From the NCBI RefSeq assembly GCF_039555335.1, contig NC_092642.1, forward strand, positions 16,893,208-16,957,207: a stretch of DNA of 64,000 nucleotides. The letters run 5' to 3'. The notes beneath the pieces are model-generated. The model was not told where the DNA came from and made no database searches. It saw only the letters and a list, made by a program, of their open reading frames with translations. A program made the position numbers and the translations under genes. The DNA is from Amphiura filiformis (lineage: Eukaryota; Echinodermata; Ophiuroidea; Amphilepidida; Amphiuridae). This document shows positions 11,297 to 21,330 of this stretch, piece by piece (position 1 is the first letter of the stretch; every line of letters begins with the position of its first letter).

Positions 11297-12157
11297 ATGG
11301 CGATGAACACATTCCACACAGAAGAATCAACTATTAAAGAAACTGACATTGTCTACCATGAACGACTTGGTTTTGGTTCGGATGGGGAGGTCTATCGCAT
11401 CACATGGATGTCAGAAGACGGCGATACTGAGGCTGCGGCGAAGAAAATAAAACTTCCATCAGATGAAACCCGACTTCAACAGCTGAGGTTTGAGATCCAA
11501 GTCGCTCAGAATTTCAATCACGATAATGTCATCAAGTATTACGGACATGTCATAACTGATACTCATGTTATTATTGTAATGGAGTACGCTGCCAAGGGTA
11601 CCTTGTTTAGGTATCTTCAAGCTTTGAGAAAAAAGAACCCAAGAGTCCACCTGTCTTCACAACAAATCCGCACTTGGGCAAAACAAGCGGCAGAAGGAAT
11701 TCAATACTTCCGAACAGCAGGTATTGTGCACAGGGATGTGAAGTCACCGAACCTGTTGATCATGGCGGATGGTACTTTAAAACTCTGTGACTTCGGCTTG
11801 GCCAAGTATCTGCACGGGACGGAAACAACTAACAAAGGACGTGGAACTGCTCGTTGGCTAGCACCGGAAGTGTGGAAAGAACATAAGTTGTCTCCAAAAG
11901 CCGATGTCTTTGCATTTGGAATAGTTCTTTGGGAGCTGATCTCAGGGGACGAACCTTATGAAGGGATGCGTCCAGAGCATGTGGTATTTAGCGTAGCGTA
12001 TGGGAACAAGCGGCCAGACATTCCAGCTCGATGTCCAGATGTTTATAAGTCATTGATGAAACAATGTTGGGAAGATGATAGAAACAAACGACCTACCATT
12101 GAGGAAATTGTTACTCGTCTTGATGGAACCGATGAAATCTTTGGTTTTCGTGAGTAG
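11297..12157 (+). CDS. Protein kinase, TKL group, MLK/ZAK-like, uninterrupted 286 aa
   Basis: An intact eukaryotic kinase domain lies in one open frame. Visible motifs: glycine loop G25-F-G-S-D-G-E-V32, ATP lysine K49 (AAAK), helix-C glutamate E66 (RFEIQV), catalytic loop H145-R-D-V-K-S-P-N152, D165-F-G, activation-segment end A189-P-E, D-V-F-A-F-G in helix F and a late R (NKRPT). All catalytic residues are present, so it is probably active on Ser/Thr. HRDVKSPN, the GTARWLAPEV stretch and the W-E-L/I-S-G-x-x-P-Y-x-G segment point to the MLK/DLK/ZAK branch of TKL. No leucine zipper, SAM or SH3 is present: the frame is only the kinase domain plus a roughly 19-residue leader. The ATG has a good context (AAAATGG). 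Being uninterrupted among intron-rich genes, it could be a retrocopy or one large exon of a longer gene. No poly(A) tail or target duplication is visible. Confidence 0.85.
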   Translation: MAMNTFHTEESTIKETDIVYHERLGFGSDGEVYRITWMSEDGDTEAAAKKIKLPSDETRLQQLRFEIQVAQNFNHDNVIKYYGHVITDTHVIIVMEYAAKGTLFRYLQALRKKNPRVHLSSQQIRTWAKQAAEGIQYFRTAGIVHRDVKSPNLLIMADGTLKLCDFGLAKYLHGTETTNKGRGTARWLAPEVWKEHKLSPKADVFAFGIVLWELISGDEPYEGMRPEHVVFSVAYGNKRPDIPARCPDVYKSLMKQCWEDDRNKRPTIEEIVTRLDGTDEIFGFRE

Positions 12158-12680
12158 ATTATCAACTAATTATGTTAATATTTCATGAGAGAATTATAAA
12201 ATTAAAAATACATATTCTGGTCATGTTTATCATGTTTATATCATTAATCTATTGCTTAAAGGTCCGTGACCCGATCGACAACATCATCCCCCCCGATATT
12301 TTTCATTGTTGATGAGGTTTTGGTATCACATGATGTATTGATATCATCACTATATATGTATTGATATCATCATAATAGTGATGATATCAATACACATGAT
12401 AGATACTATTTTTTTCATTGCTATCCTGAAATTTGACGCTCCAAGTCGATGTATTTCCGGAGAAATCATGAAGCACAGCGGCTTTTTGAGGCTACCACTT
12501 TGTAAATACTAAAAATTACTTTGGATTTATGGACAGGGAATTAATTGTGAATCATCAGTCTCCTCAACAGCTACTTTGGTTTCGCGTCATTCACATTCTG
12601 TGAAAGAAGCGAACTACACTATGTGCTGAGGAGACGGCGCGCCGTATATAGTTAAAAAAATTCCTTGATGATTTCATTGG
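12158..12680. other. 3' flank of the kinase with palindromic repeats
   Basis: Contains TTTTTCATTGTTGAT..G.TTTTGGTATCA, also seen near 10494, and a segment (TCGATGTATTTC.G.AGAAATC) shared with about 7958. These are old dispersed repeats. No gene is seen. Confidence 0.45.
12325..12397. repeat. AT-rich inverted repeat (hairpin)
   Basis: GTATTGATATCATCACTAT is followed, after a spacer that repeats part of the same arm, by its reverse complement ATAGTGATGATATCAATAC. A cruciform-capable sequence; function unknown. Confidence 0.8.
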
Positions 12681-12767
12681 GCTAAATGGCTCAATTGGCT
12701 AGCGCATTATGTGTTTACCCGAAGGGTACCCGGTTCAAAATCCGGTGGTGGAAGGTTTAACTTTTTT
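12679..12767 (+). ncRNA. tRNA-like Pol III unit (degenerate tRNA or SINE head)
   Basis: An A-box-like TGGCTCAATTGG and a B-box-like GGTTCAAAATCC (one base longer than consensus) are about 40 bp apart, and TTTTTT follows shortly after. The middle (TTTACCC) faintly recalls a Val(TAC) anticodon arm. The acceptor arms do not pair, so this is a decayed tRNA or tRNA-derived element and not a working tRNA. Confidence 0.4.
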
Positions 12768-13105
12768 ATATTAATTTAAAATGTACATGTTGCAAGGGGA
12801 AATATATTTTGTTTCCTTTTTTTCTGAAACGGTACGAAAAAGAGTTAAAAACAAATATTTTCCGTTCAATACGGGCCGGGCATTGCAACATTGTCGTCAG
12901 GTCTTGTTGCTTGCCTGCCCAGAATGCAATTCACGCATACCAAGATATTGGATTGCAAATTTGGCAATTTATTCACATTTACGCTGAAAATGCTCTCGTT
13001 TTTTCACAAAGCAGCATAAAGAAGGCGATATTTGATATTATTATGTAATTTTAAAGACAATCCATATTCAAAACCAATAGGGTTACCCCCTTTAACATGC
13101 TTATG

Positions 13106-13439
13106 CTGGTTTCATACTTTCTTGCCGCTTGCCGCTTTGCCGCTCTGAAGATGATTTGGCTTTACTGCGCAATCGGACCAGAAACGCTAGTGGTGAACAG
13201 CGGCAAGCCGATATATCGATCACTCCACTACTTTGCCGCGGCGGCAGCACCGCTGGGAGTTGAATTCAAGTCACATATGAGAACAAAATACGATTTTGAA
13301 GCGGTGCTTAGCGGCAACAGTGGCTTTCAGATTCATCCTCCTGCCGCTCGGCGGTGTGCCACTCCGCTGCAGACAAGTGCAAGCGGTATGATGAAGCGTG
13401 ATGCCGCTCAGCGGCAAGCGGCAGAAAGTATGAAACCAG
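13106..13439. mobile_element. MITE with CTGGTTTCATACTTTC terminal inverted repeats
   Basis: The ends CTGGTTTCATACTTTCTTGC and GCAGAAAGTATGAAACCAG are inverted copies. Both are followed inward by repeated GCCGCTT/AAGCGGC motifs, which extend the inverted repeat to about 40 bp. The interior is GC-rich with many GCCGC/GCGGC subterminal motifs. Any target duplication is short (a TA-like dinucleotide on the right) and uncertain. The long open frames in it come from the repeats. Confidence 0.8.
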
Positions 13440-13906
13440 TATTAGGCGCTTTAACGAGTTTGGTTCAATGCTAATAAAATGATTGTAATCAAAAGTCACG
13501 TTGGGTGCAAAATGGCTCGTTAGAATTGCGTCTCCGTCGTTCAGTCATAAACCGTATCCAAAGCTTATTAAATAGAGGTAAAAGCAATCAGGTAAGTCTA
13601 CAGATGCCAGAAGGATATTGCGATTCCAATTGGTGACTATTTTATATTGTATATTCATTCAGCTACAAAAAAGCAAATAAACGTTTGCATGGTTTAGTAG
13701 AATGTAACCTGACACATTTAGGTTTCAGTATGTGTTGACATTAATGTTACAACTACCCCACAGTAATAAAGTCAAGGGAAAGTTCCATTGGATTGTTTTT
13801 AATTAGAATTCCTCAATTTAAGTAAAATTATAATAATTATAGAATAATTCTTCCGAAATTGCAAGATTCTCAAACGTTTATTTGTGTAATTCGTTTTTTA
13901 TAACAG
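13440..13906. other. Likely intron sequence upstream of the FN3 exon
   Basis: AT-rich and without open frames of note. It ends in a pyrimidine tract and ATAACAG acceptor at 13906. Exons further upstream of the FN3/NHL gene were not found. Confidence 0.4.
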
Positions 13907-15857
13907 CACCTGCAGCACCGAGAAAACCAGAAATATCAAGCAGTGGTTCCACAAAACTTAGAGTGACATGGGAATCCCCAGATGATGTTGGTGAAAGTCC
14001 CATCATTGGATATGAATTGGAATACAAAGTTGTCAATTCAGAGAACGGATGGGTGAAAGTCGGCAAGGATCTCATAACCAAAACGTCTTACACAATTTCT
14101 GGATTGAAGACGGGAACCAAGTATGAGACTCGCGTAACAGCAGTGAACAAAGCAGGACATGGTCCACAAAGTCAACCAGTAACGACAGTCACTGTCGGTA
14201 AGTACCTCCTATCGTTAATTCTATCTCATCTCCTCAATGAAGAGTTTAGCATACTAGTATTCGGAAATCGAAGACGGAGGCGGAATACCAGATAAATTGC
14301 AATTAAATGCAAATCGAACATTACTATACTCTGATGAGCTCGTAAAAGGCGCTACTCTTAACATCGTGGATTGATATAGAATGGTGTACATGCAGCTTGG
14401 CGCAACTAACACCTACTTGAACTGTGATTTGCGTATTGCGTGACTGACTCGCGCTTTTGTGAATTCACGTTGGCGTAATTTAGGACTTTATTAATTTGTG
14501 CATTAACAAAAACCGAATAATACGAGCTGATCATAGTATAAAAATATTAATCAAGAATCTTTCACTTACGGATAACATAAATGTATTTGCTGTTACAGGC
14601 GCATCTCCTGTTTACTATTTCCTTCTGTCTGCTTTCGTCACCATCATCACGGCTTGCACGATACATTCTATGACATATTCAGAAGGTAAAAGAGATAATT
14701 AAATATTATTCAATATAAACTTCAAAGATGTAAATACTGGTAGTGTTCAAAGACGACACACGACAAAGCCCCGGATACAGACAACGTTCATCAGATGAGA
14801 TCATTTACGAATTAGATCACGTGCATGCCAATGAGATGTAATATTAAGTTTTAACATTTTTTTTTCACTTTTCTGTAAGCATTGTATTTATTTATTTATG
14901 CTCAAAATATTGTTAAGACTTTTTCCTATTCTGTTCTTTTGCGTCTCAGATTTTAATGCAAAACATTCGTGGGTGCTTGCGGCTCAGTTTGCACACGAGA
15001 AATCGGAAGACGCAACATATTTGGACGGTGCACAAAGTCTCACAACTAACCCAGCAAACGGTGATATTGCTGTAGCCGATTGGTTCTCGCGAAAAGTAAA
15101 GGTCTATGACGCAGCAGGAAAACTATTGGGTAGTTTAAATTTCGATACCTTTGAAAACCTTCAAACAGGCAGGATATCGCATCCAAGAGATGTTGCAATA
15201 AGCTCAAATGGAACATTTTATATCACCAACGAAACCCCGCTTGTACAAGTCTTCAATTCTAGCTACAACTTCTCCCACTCTATTGAATCTTCCCACTTGG
15301 CCGCAGATTATTCAAGGCTATCAGGAATTGTCTTTACGAAGAACGGACAACTTCTGGTTGGAGAATGCAGACATAAGTCTATAAGCGTTCATTCTCAAGA
15401 TGGAACAAGACTTGATACCTTCACTGTTGAAGTGACTCCTCGATATCTGGCAATGACGCCCCAAGACACAATCGTTGTTAGCTCGTGGGAACCACATACA
15501 ATGCAGATTCTTAGTCTTACTGGTGACGTTTTACACACCTTACAACCACCAAAAAGTGTTACTAAATGGCGACCAACTGGTGTGAGCTGCAGCGATGATT
15601 TCATCTTCGTAGGTAATGATGATTCATCAGTACCAGATGAATACGGCATCTACTGCTATACGTTTTCTGGAGAGTATCTTGGTGTAGCAACTAAAGACGT
15701 GGTTAATCCAACTGGAGTATCGGTGTCTAGGGATAGCAATACACTGGTTGTGTCCCAATGGGAACGCGGCAATCCAGTTGCTGGACGTGGTTTGCACGGA
15801 GTAAAAATATTTACAAAGAAAACACTTGATGACACTGAGACAATCCAGAATGCATGA
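13907..15857 (+). CDS. 3' exons of a gene encoding FN3 domain, membrane segment and NHL-like propeller
   Basis: Three exons fit together without a frame break: 13907-14197, 14599-14685 and 14950-15857 (TGA). All junctions are phase 1 with GTAAGT and GTAAAA donors and CAG acceptors. Exon 1 is one fibronectin type III domain (97 codons: P-x-x-P-x-K-P-E-I start, L-R-V-T-W strand, G-Y-E-L-E-Y, Y-T-I-S-G-L, Y-E-T-R-V-T-A-V-N-K-A-G). Exon 2 is 29 codons with a hydrophobic run (VYYFLLSAFVTIITACTI), a probable membrane helix. Exon 3 gives about 300 residues with recurrent NHL-type blades (P-x-x-G-D-I-A-V-A-D, H-P-R-D-V-A-I-S-S-N-G, P-T-G-V-S-V-S-R-D) as in TRIM-NHL or teneurin-like propellers. The order suggests a membrane protein with FN3 and propeller domains on opposite sides. 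The 5' exons are missing or upstream. A methionine at 14898 with a hydrophobic leader is an alternative start, but that stretch is also the intron's pyrimidine tract. Confidence 0.65.
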
Positions 15858-18050
15858 TACAGATTTATTATATTGTGAAAGACAGAGATAAATTGGTTGC
15901 CGACCTGCACAGTACGGCATTTTCTGTCTAGTTGTCAGAATTTTAGACGCGAATCTGTCTTTTATCATATATTGCTTACTAATGATTACATACACGCGTT
16001 CTGTCTTTCAGTACATTTTTTAAAGTCATAGTTCATTGAATTTACAACCGTATGAATAGTAACTTTTTGCACAAGATTTGCAATTTAAAGATAATTGACC
16101 ATTGCTCATTCTAGTGACTCTAGTATATGGACAATATAAGTGTGATTTTTCATTTAATGACATAAAAATTGAAAAATATTTTAAGGAACACTTGAGGTTT
16201 TGACTTTTAAAACCTACATTTTGGTCAAAAAATATGTTTGGATAGGTAGTTTTCAACAGATTTTCCACATTCGCCTTGCTATAACATTGAATTGTGTTAT
16301 CTGTTGACCTACTGACAAAAAGTGCTTTTAGGGGGAACTGTTAGCTTTCGTTGATATATAAAAAAATCTGATTGGATGAAGGGAACACTTGAGGTTTCGA
16401 CAAAAAACAATCAAAGAGGCCCATTTTGTAGCTAAAAACTTCACAGCTCCTACATTGCTATGCACTCAACCGTGTAGTGTAATCAAAGACTGTGGTCATG
16501 GTAGTGGAGACATTCACTGATTATTGTTCTCTGCTTGGAAGCTCTTGGGACTAAAATGTGTGCTCAGGTGTATCGAGGTGGAAACTGCGCATGATGATTT
16601 ATAAGAGAATCGTTTTTGTATAGAAACCTTTCCATATGTGACGGACTATTAACTTCCTTATTATGTGGTTCTGTTTTGATTATGTGTTGTTACGTTAACA
16701 TCGTTAACATTTATTCATATCTTTCATTTTTAACTGACTTTCATACAGCGATGAGTAGTGGCGGCGTAAGCATTAAAATTTAGGGGAAGGACAAGTATCA
16801 TTTATTCCGATGTTGGGCATAAGCGCGAAGTACGCATTAAATAAACAGCTAACAAATAAAAACACATAATAATGGGATATTCCAGTTGAAATCGTGCCCT
16901 TAATCTTCCACACAGGGTGTGTGTATTTCAAAGGAGATACCTCAATGACTCTCATTTAAAATCTAGATCATCCCTTCCCAAGACCTCTCACAGAAGAGCT
17001 GCCCCCTTCAGTACGCCACTGTTTATGACATTCTCCTTCTTAAAATAAAATACAATGTCAATTTGTGAAACAACTTTTATATAGGCCTATGCCGGTATAC
17101 TTATTATTTGTTACATGTATACGTATAGCTATTACCATTATACAGTACTATAGACATAAATGGCAGCCTTGAATGCTTGATGTGTAATCATTCAGCAAGC
17201 GCATTCAATTTATTTAAATGAAGCACCTGAAGTCAGTGGGGTGATCACGAACTGTACTCAGCGGCTAATGTGTGCTTTTTGTGCTTACGGCTACGCAATC
17301 ACATCCTTGTGTGTTATTATAACAAAAGGTACTTTTCGTTCCAGACGTCGCTTTCACGCGCCTTTCGTTTGATCACTTATTGACAGTAGCCTGTTAGGTA
17401 AAGCGTTAATACACTGTCGGGTCAGCTTACCGATTTAATGGCGGAAACCCTTTGTCCCAAACAAAAGGTACCTTTCGATGAATAGCTTGTCAGATTTCAA
17501 ATCGGCACAAGGTTTCAATGCGTTACGTAATCTATTTCTTCTCCATCTATTTAATAGCTCCATGATATATACCCTCTTGTGTCCTCCCAGCACAATAGTG
17601 TTATGATTGCATACCAGTTCATCTCCACATTTTAATCCCTTGATTTTTGGTTTCTGAACAATAGAGAAACCAAAACTATATATTTGAAATGAGGGAATGC
17701 CAAGCATTCCGGGATACTTCCCGCGGGGTAAGAACACTAAAATGATTATGCGATGTGCAGCCGGAAATCCCTCTCACCCAATAACCCCTTTATATTTGTG
17801 TTACTGTCACCACAAGAAAAGAATTTTGAACAAATTTCGGATAATCTCTCACCGAATACTAGACCACGTTTGTTCTCCACAATTCACCAAATGTCATTAA
17901 TTTTGTCAAAGCATTTCAAATTGTGATGACTTTTTTTGACAAATCTGTCAAGTAAAAAATGTATAGTAGAGTAGAGGAACCTGTAAGATACATTTAATAT
18001 CAATCTTCCCCCATCAGTTAGAGCTGTTGATGTTCCAAAACTTGCTTTTT
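15858..18050. other. 3' flank and intergenic sequence, no further gene recognised
   Basis: AATAAA at 16840-16845 is a possible 3'-end signal for the NHL gene, although about 980 bp away. GGAACACTTGAGGTTT is repeated at 16184 and 16381. A 100-codon minus-strand open frame (17737-17435) has no motif. TAGGCCTA occurs near 17085. Confidence 0.4.
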
Positions 18051-18057
18051 TCCCTAG

Positions 18058-18090
18058 ATATCAATGCAAAATATTCGTGGGTATTTGGTG
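18058..18090 (+). pseudogene. Stray copy of the start of the NHL exon
   Basis: After a TCCCTAG acceptor, 33 bp read (D)-I-N-A-K-Y-S-W-V-F-G. They closely match the start of the NHL exon at 14950 ((D)-F-N-A-K-H-S-W-V-L-A). A GTAAGA follows at 18091, so the piece is bounded by splice-like signals and has phase 1 at both edges. Similarity stops there. It is best read as a relic of a duplicated NHL exon; a micro-exon is less likely. Confidence 0.55.
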
Positions 18091-18594
18091 GTAAGAAGAG
18101 TCTCGCCAGTGTCTCGCAATGAATCCACCAAAAGGTGACACTGTCGTAGTTTAACTTGAACGTCTTATGGCATTGATAAAAACCAGAATGTGTGATGAAA
18201 TGGAAACGAAATAGGCGAAGGGCGAATTTCTCGACGAGTGGCTTAGCAGTTGGCTTGTCTAGCCTCAAGGCTTAAGAGGTCGTAAGACCAGGCTTAAGTG
18301 AAAACGTATTTCCCGAAGCACGGCTTCCATAGCCTCGAGGCTTCGTTAGCCCGTGGGCCAGGCTTGTAGGATTAGCCCCAGGCTTCAGTAAAATTTGCAT
18401 TTCTCGAAATCAGTCTTCTGTAGCCGTCGTCTACGCAAGCCTGTTAGACCAGGCTTACAGCGGCTTTTCTTGGCCCTGCCTCAGAGCAGGTCTTAGGTCG
18501 TAAGCCTTGGTCTATTTCAATTTACAAATTATTTAAATTGTAACGCAAAGTTTTTCTTTCATATTTTGACGGTCTTTCAATTAACATGGGTAAG

Positions 18595-19072
18595 CAGCCA
18601 CGTAACTAGGGGGAGCGGGGAGCTATTGCCCCCCCCCCCCCATGATAAAGGTAAATTAGGCCTACTTCTGAGAGTTATTAATTAACCTAATATTTGGTCA
18701 ATTTAACCTTAAAAACTCAATTTTAAATGTTAAATAAATTGCATTTATTTTTAAGGTTAAAATCCCACTTTTGTACCATTGGCCTATATGTCACCAGCTT
18801 TAATAGCTTAAATATGGCATTTGTACCATATTTGTTTCAACCCCCCCCACGTCAAAAAGAAATCTACGCCAATGTTCCGGGGACACATTCCAAGCAGATC
18901 CCATAACTCCTCAGACCCACTCCACCCACACACCCCACCCGTGTCGCCCAGTGCGACGAGGGTGTTGACGCGCTTACAAACCCAAACAGCATGAACGATG
19001 CCTGCCCCCCCATTTATTATGTTTGCCCCCGCTTGCCCCCACCCCCAATGAAAATGTCTAGTTACGCCACTG
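18595..19072. mobile_element. hAT-type MITE (CAGTGGCGTAACTAG family) with 8-bp target duplication
   Basis: The right end is the inverse of CAGTGGCGTAACTAG and the left end is CAGCCACGTAACTAG. The flanks are TGGGTAAG and TGAGTAAG (7 of 8 match), as expected for hAT. The interior has C-homopolymers and CCCCCAC-rich stretches. It is nested inside the 18220-20297 element. Related ends occur at 59243-59558 and 59964-60160. Confidence 0.75.
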
Positions 19073-19234
19073 TGAGTAAGTAAAATTATTGTTCGATTTA
19101 GTTGAACATTTCAGCATTTTATTTTAGTGTTCATTTGAGTTAGTTGATTTTTTTAAAGTAGCTGCTGCTATCATAAGGCCTACTCATTTTGTATGATGAT
19201 TTTTTTAGCAACGAATATAATTTAAAAAAATTCT

Positions 19235-19235
<1 letters not shown>

Positions 19236-19308
<73 letters not shown>

Positions 19309-19309
19309 G
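19236..19309. repeat. (CAT)n microsatellite
   Basis: About 24 perfect CAT triplets. In one frame they read as poly-histidine, which is a composition artefact. Confidence 0.97.
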
Positions 19310-20297
19310 AAGACCTATATGATACCACCTGTCCCAATCCAAGCCTTAATAGTTTGATACTCGTACTTTTCATAAGTAGGCCTATTACAATATTATTTTG
19401 GAGTGCCTATATATATTGTACCAGGTTGGACATCAATTTAATACAATAGAAGAAGGACAAAATTGGTAAAGATGTAGTAAATATTTGACACGAAACAATA
19501 ATGCATGCAGTATTAAAACTGAATTTGCGGATAAGATGCATATAATATTGCTATATCTTCTACTTAAATAATTATAAATATTGTACCAACAGATAACTAA
19601 TGTGAGATCTGAGAAGACTACTGATATCAGCAGTAGATAGCACGTTGGTTGTCAAATAATGTTTGGTTATGTTTTTGCACCAAAAATATCCTTAAATAAT
19701 GTTTTACTTTTGACAAACATTCGAATGACTTGTTTGAAGTGTGAAACAATTTTTTTGCTTTACTTTTAGGGAAATCACATATTCCTTTCCATTAGGCTTA
19801 CAGTTTTACCCTTTTTGGGATGCAAAGAAAAAATCACGAGTAAAGAGCATAGACGTATCATTCATACAAGTTGGACTCATAAAAAGTCAAGTGGAAATAA
19901 AATAATACATAAAAGACACAAAAACAGACACAATATTCTTGCATCAAGTTGTGTACATAGGCCTACGGTATAAGCCCAAGCACAAGACCGCGGGTCTAGG
20001 CTAGTCTTTTTGCCGGGAGCATTGCGATAATGAGACGGCAACCTTGTTAGTACGGTAAACCGTGAGGACCACAGCTTATGTACATCTACCTCCAACAGCC
20101 TATACAATTACGTCGCTGGCTGAAAGGGACGAGGTTGTCAAGCGTTAAGCCTGCAAGGCCACTAAGACTAGGTTGAATTTGCGTTGAAGAAATCCGGCTA
20201 GAGTTAAGACTCGGGCTTCGAGAGCGGGCTAGGCTTAGTAGCCTCAAGGCCACCTTAAGCCTAAGGCTTATGAAGACTCCTATCGAGAAATTCGCCC

Positions 20298-20880
20298 GAA
20301 GGGTCCTTAACTGTTTTTGCGTAGAGGGTCAGGAGAATTCACTTTATCATAATAAAAAAACTTTAAAGAAATGAAAGACGTTTTGGAGTAAAATAGTGTA
20401 ATGAATGAAAAGATATTTTTGTGATCCATCAAAAAAAAAAATTAGCCTAAGAACATCAAAAACGGTACAGCAACGTGCCATGGTCTTTTTTCAAATATGC
20501 GCCCCCCAAAAAAAAAAAAAACAAGGTGAGTGATCATGGTGATTGCATTATCCTTTTTTGTATTGTGCACCAAGTCGATCAAAGAAATAATGTCGCCATT
20601 TATCAGAACCAAATGCTGCACCAATTAAATATTAGAAGCCCGTGTTGGGGGACGGCGAATCTTGCATGACAAAAAACTGTTTTGTTATAGTATTGATATC
20701 TAGATTGTGGAACGTTAGTTTGGACAGCTAACTATACCTCTCAACTTTCAGCCACTCTCTATCGCAATTCAATGTCGCTCCAATTGAAGCTATACTATTT
20801 CTCATTTGGTAATCAGAACTTTGAATCTATGTCCCATTAAATTTGTATGGTATTGATCATGAGCTTGTTTTGGTCCTATT
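20298..20880. repeat. Segment duplicated on the far side of the GST cluster
   Basis: 20530-20870 matches 53110-53540 (for example AAAGAAATAATGTCGCCATT and ATTAGAAGCCCGT.TTGGGG). 20300-20460 matches 55140-55350 (GAGGG.CAGG.GAATTCACT.TATCAT). The blocks are in switched order at the second site. They may be parts of an ancestral duplicated unit or of a dispersed repeat. Confidence 0.6.
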
Positions 20881-21330
20881 GTAATCATCAGTGGGAGAGT
20901 CAGCTGGGAAATTGTGGATGACACCCTACCAAAAGTGTTCAAATCTAAATCTTGAAGCCGTCAGTACATTTTCAATTTTTGGCCCCCTGGTCTTAAAAAG
21001 CCACCGATGTTCATTGTTGTTAGATTTACAGACAACTCTGAATATTCTACAACATTACTTCACATATGGCTCTTTTATTAAATGTTATTGTTGCACACTA
21101 GTATCCGGGACTAGTATACGGGTCAGCTGTCACAGGGAAGGGGCAAAGATTTGAAAAAAAAATCAATTTTATACTTTTCATTTACTGCTGTGTCAACTGT
21201 TTTAACCATGATATTCATCAATTTTCAAGGTGTATAAGGCGGGTTAATTTTTGCACAGATGAAAAAATGGCATAGCCCCCCCCCCCAAAATCTAATGGTG
21301 ATATATAAAATGAACTGTGTTGTATGTATA

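Larger units (their letters stand above)
18220..20297. mobile_element. 2.1 kb TIR element with AGGCTTA-type subterminal repeats
   Basis: GGGCGAATTTCTCGA at 18220-18234 is exactly inverted at 20283-20297. Inside both ends, AGGCTTA/TAAGCCT and AGCCTCAAGGC-like motifs recur many times over 200-300 bp, as in transposons whose transposase binds subterminal repeats. No transposase is visible. The interior holds a hAT-type MITE (18595-19072) and a CAT microsatellite. Sequence related to 55140-55350 begins right after the right end, which supports that boundary. The target duplication is not resolved. Confidence 0.65.

Noticed and set aside
13097-13474. 125-codon open frame rich in Ala/Arg
   Set aside because: Lies entirely in the GCCGCT-repeat MITE.
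17435-17737. 100-codon minus-strand open frame
   Set aside because: No motif, no splice context, AT-rich chance length.
19189-19449. Poly-histidine open frame
   Set aside because: Translation of a CAT microsatellite.
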